From DATCSE01 sp036568605 (GTDB lineage Bacteria; Pseudomonadota; Gammaproteobacteria; Burkholderiales; Burkholderiaceae_C): 12,091 nt of DNA. The stretch lies in assembly GCA_036568605.1 (NCBI GenBank), contig DATCSE010000089.1, forward strand, positions 1 through 12,091, in the 5' to 3' direction. Shown here one piece after another: positions 1-8,000 of the stretch; the first letter of the stretch is position 1, and every line of letters begins with the position of its first letter. The translations under genes and the position numbers were made by a program. The notes beneath the pieces were generated by a model. That model had not been told where the DNA came from and ran no database searches. It saw nothing but the letters and a program-made list of their open reading frames with translations.

Positions 1-2
1 TG

Positions 3-227
3 CGCAGCCGGCTCTACGAGCACGAGATGCGCAAGCGCATGGCCGAGCAGCAGAAGCTCGAGGACAGCAAGACCGACGTCGGCTGGGGCCATCAGATCCG
101 CTCGTACGTGCTGGACCAGAGCCGCATCAAGGACCTGCGCACCAACGTCGAGATCAGCAACACCCAGAAGGTGCTGGACGGCGATCTGGACACGTTCATC
201 GAAGCCAGCCTGAAACAGGGCGTGTAA
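3..227 (+). CDS. prfB: Peptide chain release factor 2, C-terminal end (partial)
   Basis: This is the last 74 residues of release factor 2, which recognises UGA and UAA stop codons on the ribosome and triggers peptidyl-tRNA hydrolysis. The reading frame enters from the left edge, with the first complete codon at position 3. The stretch GWGHQIRSYVLDQSRIKD followed by LDGDLDTFIEASL is the typical RF2 C-terminus, and the protein ends TAA at 225-227. The catalytic GGQ motif and any programmed frameshift site would lie left of the window. In many proteobacteria prfB is followed by lysS. Here a toxin-antitoxin pair follows instead. Confidence 0.95.
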   Translation, partial: RSRLYEHEMRKRMAEQQKLEDSKTDVGWGHQIRSYVLDQSRIKDLRTNVEISNTQKVLDGDLDTFIEASLKQGV

Positions 228-238
228 GCAACGGCGCG

Positions 239-276
239 TATACTGCCGTGTCACAGATTGACGATCGTGTCACAAC
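239..276 (+). promoter_or_regulatory. Putative autoregulated promoter/operator of the toxin-antitoxin pair
   Basis: A -10-like hexamer TATACT lies at 239-244, though no good -35 is found 16-18 bp upstream. Just downstream are two perfect copies of the 9-mer cgtgtcaca at 247-255 and 266-274, spaced 19 bp start to start, or about two helical turns. The second copy ends 2 bp before the antitoxin ATG. Phd/YefM-type antitoxins usually repress their own operon by binding repeats that overlap the promoter, so an operator role is a reasonable inference. No Shine-Dalgarno sequence is visible before the antitoxin ATG. Confidence 0.45.
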
Positions 277-504
277 ATGAAGACGATCAGCGTTCGCGAG
301 TTGCGCAGCGAGATCCCGCGCCTGCGCGAGACCCTGGAGAAGGAGCACGAACTCGTGCTGGTCTCGAACGGCGAGCCGGTCGCGCGCATCCTCCCCGCAC
401 CGCGAAAGCGTCACGTCGCCTCGCTCGCTTCGCACCGGGCAAAGATGGGCGTCGTCGCGGTGCCGTCGGAGGTGCTGCTGCGCGAGGAACGGGATCGGCG
501 CTGA
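277..504 (+). CDS. Type II antitoxin, Phd/YefM family
   Basis: This 75-residue protein has the Phd/YefM fold signature. It opens with ISVRELRSEIPRLRETLE, followed by the strand-turn segment LVLVSNGEPVARILPAP at about residues 26-42. That N-terminal half normally dimerises and binds operator DNA. The charged C-terminal part, about residues 45-75 and ending LLREERDRR, would be the flexible segment that wraps and neutralises the toxin. The next gene, 17 bp downstream, encodes a PIN-domain ribonuclease, which makes this a VapBC-type module with a Phd-like antitoxin. The start at 277 is the only ATG that gives the complete family N-terminus. No good ribosome binding site precedes it. Its GC-rich codon use looks like that of its neighbours. 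Confidence 0.85.
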   Translation: MKTISVRELRSEIPRLRETLEKEHELVLVSNGEPVARILPAPRKRHVASLASHRAKMGVVAVPSEVLLREERDRR

Positions 505-521
505 GAGCCTGCCGCCCGTCC

Positions 522-956
522 ATGCCCGTTTATGTCGACACCAGTGCGTTGGTCAAGCGCTACGTGCACGAGGCGCAGTCGCTCGCGTTCGATGCGTTCG
601 TGTCGAGCAGCGACGACGCCTTTGTCGTCAGCCCGCTGACGCTGACCGAGCTCGAGTCCGTCCTGCAGCGCCGCCTGCGCCAGGGCGACTTCGACAAGCG
701 CTACCTGCAGCGCACGCGCCTGCTGATCGGCAACGACCTGGTAGGCGCGCTGTGGCAGGTGCGCCCGTTCGAGCCGCGCGCATTCGACGAGGCATCGCGG
801 CTGGTCCGCGAACTCGGCGTCCCGCTGGCCACGCTGGACGCCCTGCACCTGGCAAGCGCCCATGCCTTCCAATGCGACCAACTGGCCACGAGCGACCGAC
901 AGCTCGCTCGCGCCGCCGCCCACAGTGGACTGACGATCCACGATTTTTCGAGTTGA
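522..956 (+). CDS. vapC: PIN-domain toxin ribonuclease, VapC type
   Basis: This is a 144-residue PIN-domain protein, a Mg-dependent ribonuclease family whose toxin members cut tRNA or rRNA to slow growth. All four expected acidic residues are present: D6 in VYVDTSALVK, E43 in LTLTELE, D106 in ATLDALHLA, and D125 in ATSDRQLA. The length is normal for VapC and the active site looks intact. I chose the ATG at 522 because the PIN domain begins immediately with MPVYVDTSA. The frame stays open further upstream to 258, but that stretch overlaps the antitoxin and shows no homology. The gene lies 17 bp after the antitoxin and ends only 6 bp before pepN. The RNA target cannot be read from sequence. Confidence 0.88.
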   Translation: MPVYVDTSALVKRYVHEAQSLAFDAFVSSSDDAFVVSPLTLTELESVLQRRLRQGDFDKRYLQRTRLLIGNDLVGALWQVRPFEPRAFDEASRLVRELGVPLATLDALHLASAHAFQCDQLATSDRQLARAAAHSGLTIHDFSS

Positions 957-962
957 ACCACC

Positions 963-3683
963 ATGCGTGATGCCACCCCGACCGTGATCCGCCGCGAGGA
1001 CTACGCCGCACCGGCGTTCTGGATTCGCAGCGTCGACCTGACCTTCGATCTCGACCCGGCGAAGACGCTGGTCATCAACCGCATGCAAGTGGAGCGCAAC
1101 GAGGCCGTGCCGCCGGCGCCGCTGAAGCTGCACGGCGAAGACCTGAACCTGACGCGCGTGCTGGTCAACGGCGAGTCGGTCTCGTTCCGCCACGAGGACG
1201 GCCAGCTCGTGATCGACAGCCTGCAAGGCGTGCCGCCGGGTCCGTTCACGCTGGAGATCCGCAACACCTGCAGCCCGTCGAAGAACACCCAGCTGTCGGG
1301 CCTGTACACCTCGGGTAGCGGCTTCTTCACGCAGTGCGAGGCCGAAGGCTTCCGCCGCATCACCTACTTCCTCGACCGGCCCGACGTGATGGCGGTCTAC
1401 ACGGTGACCCTGCGCGCGAGCAAGTCCGCGTACCCGGTGCTGCTCTCGAACGGCAACCTGGTCGAGCAGGGCGAGCTGGAGCCCGGCCCGAACGGCCCGC
1501 GCCACTACGCCAAGTGGCACGACCCGTTCCCCAAGCCCAGTTATCTGTTCGCACTGGTCGCGGCCGACCTGGTCGCGCGCGAGCAGCACATCCGCACGCG
1601 TGCCGGCAAGGACCACCTGCTGCAGGTCTGGGTGCGCCGCGGCGACCTCGACAAGACCGAGCACGCGATGCAGTCGCTGATCGCCTCGGTCGTGTGGGAC
1701 GAAGCGCGCTTCAGGCTGCCGCTGGACCTCGAGCGCTTCATGATCGTCGCGGTCGAAGACTTCAACATGGGCGCGATGGAGAACAAGGGCCTGAACATCT
1801 TCAACACGAAGTACGTTCTGGCTTCGCCGGCGACCGCGACCGACGACAACTATGCCGACATCGAGTCGGTGGTCGGCCACGAGTACTTCCACAACTGGAC
1901 CGGCAACCGCATCACCTGCCGCGACTGGTTCCAGCTGAGCCTGAAGGAAGGCCTGACGGTCTTCCGCGACCAGGAATTCAGCATGGACATGTCGGGCAGC
2001 CCGGCTCCGACCGACGGTGCCTCGCCGGTCATCGGCGCGCGCGCGGTCAAGCGCATCGAGGACGTGCGCCGGCTGCGCGAGATGCAGTTCCCCGAGGACG
2101 CCGGCCCCATGGCGCACCCGGTGCGGCCCGACAGCTACGTCGAGATCAACAACTTCTACACCGCGACCGTCTACGAGAAAGGCGCCGAAGTCGTGCGCAT
2201 GATGAACACGCTGGTCGGGCGCGAGGGCTTCGCGCGCGGCATGAGCCTGTACTTCGAGCGCCACGACGGCCAGGCCGTGACCTGCGACGACTTCGCGCAG
2301 GCGATCGCCGATGCCAACCCCGACAGCCCGCTCGCCCGCACGCTGCCGCAGTTCAAGCGCTGGTACGCGCAGGCCGGTACGCCGAAGTTGACCGCGCGCG
2401 GCCGCTACGACGCCCCCACGCGCACCTACACGCTGGGCCTGGAGCAGGCGCCGGGCCGGGCCGAGTTGCCGGCGCAGCAGCCGTTCGTGATCCCGTTGGC
2501 GATGGGGCTGGTCGCGCGCGACGGCCGCGCGCTGCCGCTGCAGCTCGAGGACGAGCCGCCGACCGGCGCGACGCAGCGCGTGCTCGTCGTCGACGAGGCG
2601 CGCAGCTTCTACACCTTCGTCAATGTCGACAGCGAGCCTGTGCCGTCGCTGCTGCGCGGCTTCTCGGCGCCGGTGCAACTGGTGGACGGGCTCGTCGACG
2701 CCGACCTGCTGGTGCTGCTGCAGCACGACCCCGACCCGTTCAACCGCTGGGAGGCCGGTCAGCGCCTCGCGATGAACCGGTTGCTGGCCGTCGTGCGCGA
2801 CGGCGCGCCCGACACGCTGGACGCACCGTTCCTCGAGGCGATGCGCGCGGTGCTGCGCCATCCCGATCTCGACCCGGCGTTCAAGGACCTGGTGCTGACG
2901 CCGCCCAGCGAGGCCTACATCGCCGAGCAGCTGTCGCCGGTCGACCCTCAGCGCATCCACGCGGCGCGGCGCTCGATGGTGGCGCAGCTCGCACGCGAGC
3001 TGCGCGCCGATTGGGAGTGGGCGTTCGAGACGCATCAGGTGACGGGTGCCTACACGCCCGACCCGGCCTCGGCCGGCCGGCGCGCGTTGGCGAACCGCGC
3101 GCTCGCGATGCTGTGCCACGACGCGGTCGCGCGCGGCGAGAGCGTCTGGCCCGGCCGTGCGTTCCAGCGCTTCAAGGACGCCGGCAACATGACCGACCGT
3201 CTGGGCGCGCTGTCCGCGCTGGTCAACGCGAACGCCGAGCTCGCCGACGTCGCACTGACGCGCTTCCACGAAATATTCCGCCACGAGGCGCTGGTCATCG
3301 ACAACTGGTTCGCGCTGCAGGCCCGGGCCCCCGAGACCGACGGCCGGGTGTTCGAACGCGCGAAGCGCCTGCTTGCCCACCCCGACTTCTCGTTGCGCAA
3401 CCCGAATCGCGCGCGCAGCCTGCTGCAGGCGCTGTGCGCCGGCAACCCGTCGGCGTTCCACCGGGCCGACGGCGCCGGCTATGCGTTCTGGGCCGACCGC
3501 GTGCTCGAGCTCGATGCGATCAACCCGCAGCTCGCGTCGCGCATGGCGCGCATCGCCGATCGCTGGGCCCAGCTCGCCGAGCCGTACCGCGGCGCGGCGC
3601 GCGCGGCGGTCGCGCGGGTCGCGGCGAAGACCGATCTGTCGAACGACGTCCGCGAGATCGTCACCCACGCGCTCGAATCCTGA
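963..3683 (+). CDS. pepN: Aminopeptidase N (M1 family zinc metallopeptidase)
   Basis: This 906-residue cytosolic enzyme removes N-terminal amino acids from peptides late in protein turnover. Visible marks of the M1 family are the QCEAEGF substrate-recognition segment at about 124-130, the exopeptidase motif GAMEN at 270-274, and the zinc site HEYFH at 306-310, with the third ligand E329 nineteen residues later in SLKEGLTVF. The transition-state tyrosine is probably Y404 in TVYEKGAE. The layout fits the family: an N-terminal beta domain, the catalytic domain to about 450, an Ig-like domain, then a helical C-terminal domain. Compared with the E. coli enzyme (870 residues, from memory) there is about a 14-residue Pro/Gly-rich insertion at 344-357. 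The start gives the usual N-terminus (REDY, then DLTFDLDPAKT). It follows vapC by 6 bp and precedes pfp by 19 bp. No strong ribosome binding site is visible. Confidence 0.97.
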   Translation: MRDATPTVIRREDYAAPAFWIRSVDLTFDLDPAKTLVINRMQVERNEAVPPAPLKLHGEDLNLTRVLVNGESVSFRHEDGQLVIDSLQGVPPGPFTLEIRNTCSPSKNTQLSGLYTSGSGFFTQCEAEGFRRITYFLDRPDVMAVYTVTLRASKSAYPVLLSNGNLVEQGELEPGPNGPRHYAKWHDPFPKPSYLFALVAADLVAREQHIRTRAGKDHLLQVWVRRGDLDKTEHAMQSLIASVVWDEARFRLPLDLERFMIVAVEDFNMGAMENKGLNIFNTKYVLASPATATDDNYADIESVVGHEYFHNWTGNRITCRDWFQLSLKEGLTVFRDQEFSMDMSGSPAPTDGASPVIGARAVKRIEDVRRLREMQFPEDAGPMAHPVRPDSYVEINNFYTATVYEKGAEVVRMMNTLVGREGFARGMSLYFERHDGQAVTCDDFAQAIADANPDSPLARTLPQFKRWYAQAGTPKLTARGRYDAPTRTYTLGLEQAPGRAELPAQQPFVIPLAMGLVARDGRALPLQLEDEPPTGATQRVLVVDEARSFYTFVNVDSEPVPSLLRGFSAPVQLVDGLVDADLLVLLQHDPDPFNRWEAGQRLAMNRLLAVVRDGAPDTLDAPFLEAMRAVLRHPDLDPAFKDLVLTPPSEAYIAEQLSPVDPQRIHAARRSMVAQLARELRADWEWAFETHQVTGAYTPDPASAGRRALANRALAMLCHDAVARGESVWPGRAFQRFKDAGNMTDRLGALSALVNANAELADVALTRFHEIFRHEALVIDNWFALQARAPETDGRVFERAKRLLAHPDFSLRNPNRARSLLQALCAGNPSAFHRADGAGYAFWADRVLELDAINPQLASRMARIADRWAQLAEPYRGAARAAVARVAAKTDLSNDVREIVTHALES

Positions 3684-3702
3684 CCCCCGGAGATCCACCC
3701 CA

Positions 3703-4980
3703 ATGGCAACGACGACGAAGAAGAAAAAGGTCAATGCGTTCTATGCCCAGTCGGGCGGCGTGACGGCGGTGATCAACGCCTCTGCCGCCGGCGTGATCGA
3801 GACGGCCCGCGCCCACAAGGACCGCATCGGCAAGGTCTACGCCGGCCGCAACGGCATCATCGGCGCGCTGACCGAAGACCTGATCGACACCGGCAAGGAA
3901 TCGGCCGCCGCGATCGCCGCATTGCGCGCCACGCCGTCGGGCGCATTCGGCTCGTGCCGCTACAAGCTCAAGTCGCTGGAGACGCACCGGCGCGAGTACG
4001 AGCGCCTGATCGAGGTCTTCAAGGCGCACGACATCGGCTACTTCTTCTACAACGGCGGCGGCGACTCGGCCGACACCTGCTTCAAGGTCAGCCAGCTCAG
4101 CGAGGCCATGGGCTACCCGCTGCAGGCGATCCACGTGCCCAAGACCATCGACAACGACCTGCCGATCACCGACTGCTGCCCGGGCTTCGGCTCGGTCGCG
4201 AAGTACGTCGCGGTGTCGACGCTGGAGGCGTCGTTCGACGTGCGCTCGATGGCGAAGACCTCGACGAAAGTGTTCGTCGTCGAGGTGATGGGCCGGCATG
4301 CCGGCTGGATCGCCGCGGCCGGCGGGCTGGTCGAGGACCACGGCATCCCGGTCGTGATCCTGTTCCCCGAAATCGAATTCGACGAGAAGAAGTTCCTCGC
4401 GCGCGTCGACACCCTCGTGAAGAAGCACGGCTACTGCACCGTCGTCGTCTCGGAAGGGTGCCACCATCCGGACGGCACCTTCCTCGCCGAGCAGGGCGCA
4501 CGCGATGCGTTCGGCCATGCGCAGCTGGGCGGCGCGGCGCCGGTCGTCGCGAACATGGTCAAGCAGGGCCTGGGCTACAAGTTCCACTGGGCGGTGGCCG
4601 ACTATCTGCAGCGCGCGGCGCGCCACATCGCCTCGGCCACCGACGTGAAGCAGGCCTACGAGCTGGGGCGCAAGGCGGTCGAGCTCGCACTGGCCGGCCG
4701 CAACGCGGTGATGCCGACGATCGAGCGCACCGCCGATGCGCCGTACCGCTACAAGATCGGCGTCGCCGACCTCGCGAAGGTCGCCAACGTCGAGAAATTC
4801 ATGCCGCGCGACTTCATCACGAAGGACGGCTTCGGCATCACCGACAAGTGCCGCCGCTACCTGACCCCGCTGATCCAGGGCGAGGACGCGCCGAAGTACA
4901 AGGGCGGGCTGCCGGTCTACGTGACGCTGAAGAACACGCCGGTCGAGAAGAAGCTGCCGGCGTTCGAGCTGAAGACCTGA
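3703..4980 (+). CDS. pfp: Pyrophosphate--fructose 6-phosphate 1-phosphotransferase (PPi-PFK)
   Basis: This 425-residue member of the phosphofructokinase family interconverts fructose 6-phosphate and fructose 1,6-bisphosphate. Family motifs are the N-terminal QSGGVTAVINA, PKTIDND at 146-152 (catalytic Asp plus the Lys typical of PPi-using enzymes, where ATP-PFK usually has Gly), VVEVMGRHAGW at about 192-202 (MGR for substrate binding), and SEGCHHPDG at 250-258. The phosphoryl-donor loop reads NGGGDS at 117-122. Its Asp sits where ATP enzymes carry Gly (GGDGS), which again points to PPi. PPi enzymes are usually reversible, so this one could serve both glycolysis and gluconeogenesis. I chose the ATG at 3703, with GGAG about 10 bp upstream. 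A longer open frame upstream overlaps pepN and is not coding. PPi specificity is inferred from motifs. Confidence 0.93.
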   Translation: MATTTKKKKVNAFYAQSGGVTAVINASAAGVIETARAHKDRIGKVYAGRNGIIGALTEDLIDTGKESAAAIAALRATPSGAFGSCRYKLKSLETHRREYERLIEVFKAHDIGYFFYNGGGDSADTCFKVSQLSEAMGYPLQAIHVPKTIDNDLPITDCCPGFGSVAKYVAVSTLEASFDVRSMAKTSTKVFVVEVMGRHAGWIAAAGGLVEDHGIPVVILFPEIEFDEKKFLARVDTLVKKHGYCTVVVSEGCHHPDGTFLAEQGARDAFGHAQLGGAAPVVANMVKQGLGYKFHWAVADYLQRAARHIASATDVKQAYELGRKAVELALAGRNAVMPTIERTADAPYRYKIGVADLAKVANVEKFMPRDFITKDGFGITDKCRRYLTPLIQGEDAPKYKGGLPVYVTLKNTPVEKKLPAFELKT

Positions 4981-5000
4981 GGCAGCGCCGCGGGCCGTGG

Positions 5001-5033
5001 ACCGGTATCAGCCATCGATGCGCTGATACCGGT
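5001..5033. terminator. Inverted repeat between convergent pfp and pilY1, possible bidirectional terminator
   Basis: Arms accggtatcagc (5001-5012) and gctgataccggt (5022-5033) pair perfectly over 12 bp around a 9-nt loop. The hairpin begins 20 bp after the pfp stop and covers the last codons and the TGA (5008-5010, minus strand) of pilY1. Neither side has a T run, so it is not a classical intrinsic terminator. It could still stall polymerase, protect 3' ends from exonucleases, or act together with Rho. Function is inferred from position only. Confidence 0.5.
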
Positions 5034-8000
5034 AGATCGGCTTGCGATCCGGCTTGACCTTCGGAGCCACCTTGATCGGCGACAGCACGGTCGGCGCCGC
5101 GCCGCCGATCACGAAGGGGATGGTCTGCCCGTTGATCGTGACGAGTCCGCCGACCGGCGACGGCGGAATGCCGGGCGACAGGAACGTCTGCTCGTAGGAC
5201 TGGCCGGGGATGCGCGTGCCGGTCTGGAAGTCGATCTGATACGACCTCGCGGTGCCGAGGTTGGTGCAGGCCGTGGCACTGGCGTCGGCCTTGGCCTGGT
5301 AGGTGCTGAAGTAGGTCACGCCGCCGACCGTCAACGGCGTCGTGACGACCTGTTCGTAGGGCGCCGCGGTCGTCGACAGGTTCAGGTACCAGCCTTTGTA
5401 CGGAGCCAGGGCGGTCGGATCGAGGCTCGTCACACCGGTCACGTTGTACAGGTCGCTGGGCGTGCTGCCGTAGCCGATGGCGGCGACGATGCCCGAGGTC
5501 ACGGTCACATCGTCGCGGATGCCGTAGAAACGGTTGACCACCTGCGCCGCGTTCGACGTCGAGGTGGGCTTCTCGCGGTCACCCGAGCCGACCAGCACGG
5601 TCACCTGCGTGCCCAGCACCACGGCGCTGGGGGCGTACATGAACTTGCGGCGCTCCGACAGGCTCGCGCCCCACTGCCCGACGGTCGCGACCTTCTGCAC
5701 CGGCCAGGCGCTCACGGTGGCGTATCCGTTGAAGTTGTTCGCGGGGTCGCTGGTGTTGATGCGCCAGATGTTGCCGCGCGTGTCCACCGCGTAGAGCACG
5801 TCGGTGTAGCCGTCGCCGTCGATGTCCACCGCCGTGATGTCGGCGGCGAAGCGGCCCGCGGTGATGCCTGGGTCGATGAAGCGGTAGTCGGTCCCGAGCG
5901 TGGAACCCGATTGCCCGTTCAGCACCACGATGCCGCGGCCCTTGGTGACGTTCGCGCAGGCGGCGTTGGGATCGTCGCTGTCCTCGCAGGCGTCGTAGCC
6001 TGCGCCGAAGACCACCAGCGGCGTGGTTCGCCCCTTGATGCGGATCGCGACCGGCGTCGACCAGCTCTGCCCCATGTTCGGGTTCTGCCCGGGGCCGTAC
6101 TTCCACAGCAGCGCCGGCTGCGCGGCGCCGGGCTTGCTGGTCACGTCGAAGGCGTAGACCGCGTTCCCGCCGCGGCGCATCGTCGGGTATATCCAGACCT
6201 TGGCGACCGAGTTGGCCGAGCGCTCCTGGTAGCCGCCGATCGAGCCGTCGAAGAAGTAGGTCTTGGGCGCGGGCGTGGGCACCAGCGCTGCCGGCGTGGT
6301 CGGGTATGAGATGACCGGGCTGTCGGTGCGCACGCGGTTCAGCGCGGCCCAGTGCTCCGGCGCCACGAACGCCCACAGCTCGTTGCCGGCCGTGCTGCCG
6401 CTCTGGTTGCCGTTCACCGCGTGCAGCATGCCGTCCCCGGCGCCATAGAAGACCACCACGTCGTTGCCGCTGGCCGCGTTGCCGTAGTTGATGGCCAGCG
6501 GCCGCGAGTGGACGACCTCGCCGTGCACCGACGGGCGGGTCGCGGCCGCGCCCAGGCCATAGTCCGTGTAGCTGATGGTCCCCGACGGATTCACCGTGCC
6601 GTCGCCCGTGTTCTGCCCGCGCACCCAGTTGACCAGCGTGGTGCTGTCGGTGCTGTCCAGGCCGGCGATGCTCGGCACGTTGCTCGTGTTGAACGCGACC
6701 AGGCCGGTGCTGCAGCTCGTGTCCTGGCAGGTGCGAATGTTGCGGGCGGCATGGCCCGTGACGCGCAGCCGCTGCGCCGCGCCGCCTCGCTCGACGATGG
6801 GCCCGTCGGGCGAATCCGAGTACGGCGAGGTCGTCGAGGTCGCGCAGCCCGAGGCCTGCGCGCCGCTGATCGATTGCCAGTAGGTGCCGCTGTCGGTCGT
6901 CCAGTAGCTGCGCGCGCAGTTCTGGATGAAGCCGGTGTTGACCGAGTCGATCGCCACCGCGCCGGTCGCGTCGGCCAGGTGCAGCACGTCCCCGCTCAGC
7001 GCGAACTGGTACTGCTTCAGGTTGCCGGACCAGCGCTGGTAGCCGTTCGGGTCCGGCCGGAAGACGCCCATGAAGACCTGGTTCAGGAAGGTGCCCTGCG
7101 CGTTGACGCTGACCGGCAGCGACGCCGATGCGAACACGCTGTTGATGGCCGCGATCTGCGTCAGCGCATTGGTGAAGGCCGCGACCAATCCGTACAGGTC
7201 GCCGCCGACGGCGTAGTAGCCGCCCGGGCCGTTGGTGTCGGCCATGGACTTCAGCAGCGCGCTTTGCTTGGCATCCGCGGACTTGTTGTAGACGTCGATC
7301 GTGAACATGCGGATGTTCTGCTGCCCCGGGGCGCTGCTGACATCGGTCGTGTACAGGAAGCGGGCCCACTCGTCGGCGAAGCGCACGTTGGCCTTGTCGC
7401 TGTTCGCCAGCGGAACCGGATAGATCTGCGCGCCGGGGTTGTAGCCGAGGCGGCTCATCAGCAGGTTGGTCGGGTTGGGCGTCGCGTTGGTGCTGGTGCC
7501 GTACTCCTGATTGGGCCAGGTGTTGCCGATGACGATGATGTAGTTGTTGCCGCACGAACCGGCAGCGCCGATCGGGCTCGCGTAGGTGGTGCGAGAACCG
7601 TCCGCAAAGGCCAGCGGGTCCTCCAGGCCGATGGACTTGCCGTAGCGCACAGGACCGAAGTGCGTCGCATCGGACGGCGTTCCGGCGGTGCCGGCGCCCG
7701 CGCCGGCCGGGGTGGTGTAGCCGCCGAAGTACTTGAAGGCCTCGTACAGCGGCGCCCCGTACTCGGCAGACGACGGGCCCTTGAAGTCCGGCGTCGTGAT
7801 CTTGCTGTCGATGTTGTCCAGGTCGGCCAGGAATGTCGCGCAGCGCGCCGCATCCATCGTTGCGACACGCTGCCGGATGTAGCCGGCCATCACGCTGTTG
7901 CCGTCGGCCGTGCCGTTCGGGTTGAACAGCATCGTGCCGGCGTTCAGGCTCAGCTTGGGGTTGCTGTTGCACACCAGGTTGCTCAGCACGAACTTCAGCG

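Noticed and set aside
258..263. TTGACG as a -35 box for the antitoxin gene
   Set aside because: No matching -10 lies 16-18 bp downstream; that position is inside the coding region.
258..521. N-terminal extension of the PIN toxin frame
   Set aside because: It overlaps the antitoxin gene almost completely, and the PIN domain starts exactly at the ATG at 522.
411..3734. Very long minus-strand open frame opposite vapC and pepN (1107 codons)
   Set aside because: It is antisense to genes with clear catalytic motifs, its translation is repetitive Arg/Val/Ala/Gln/His-rich sequence with no domain, and such frames arise readily in GC-rich DNA with strong third-position bias.
1334..3763. Long plus-strand frame inside pepN (809 codons)
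   Set aside because: It is an out-of-frame shadow of pepN with an Arg/Ala/Pro-rich translation and no recognisable motif.
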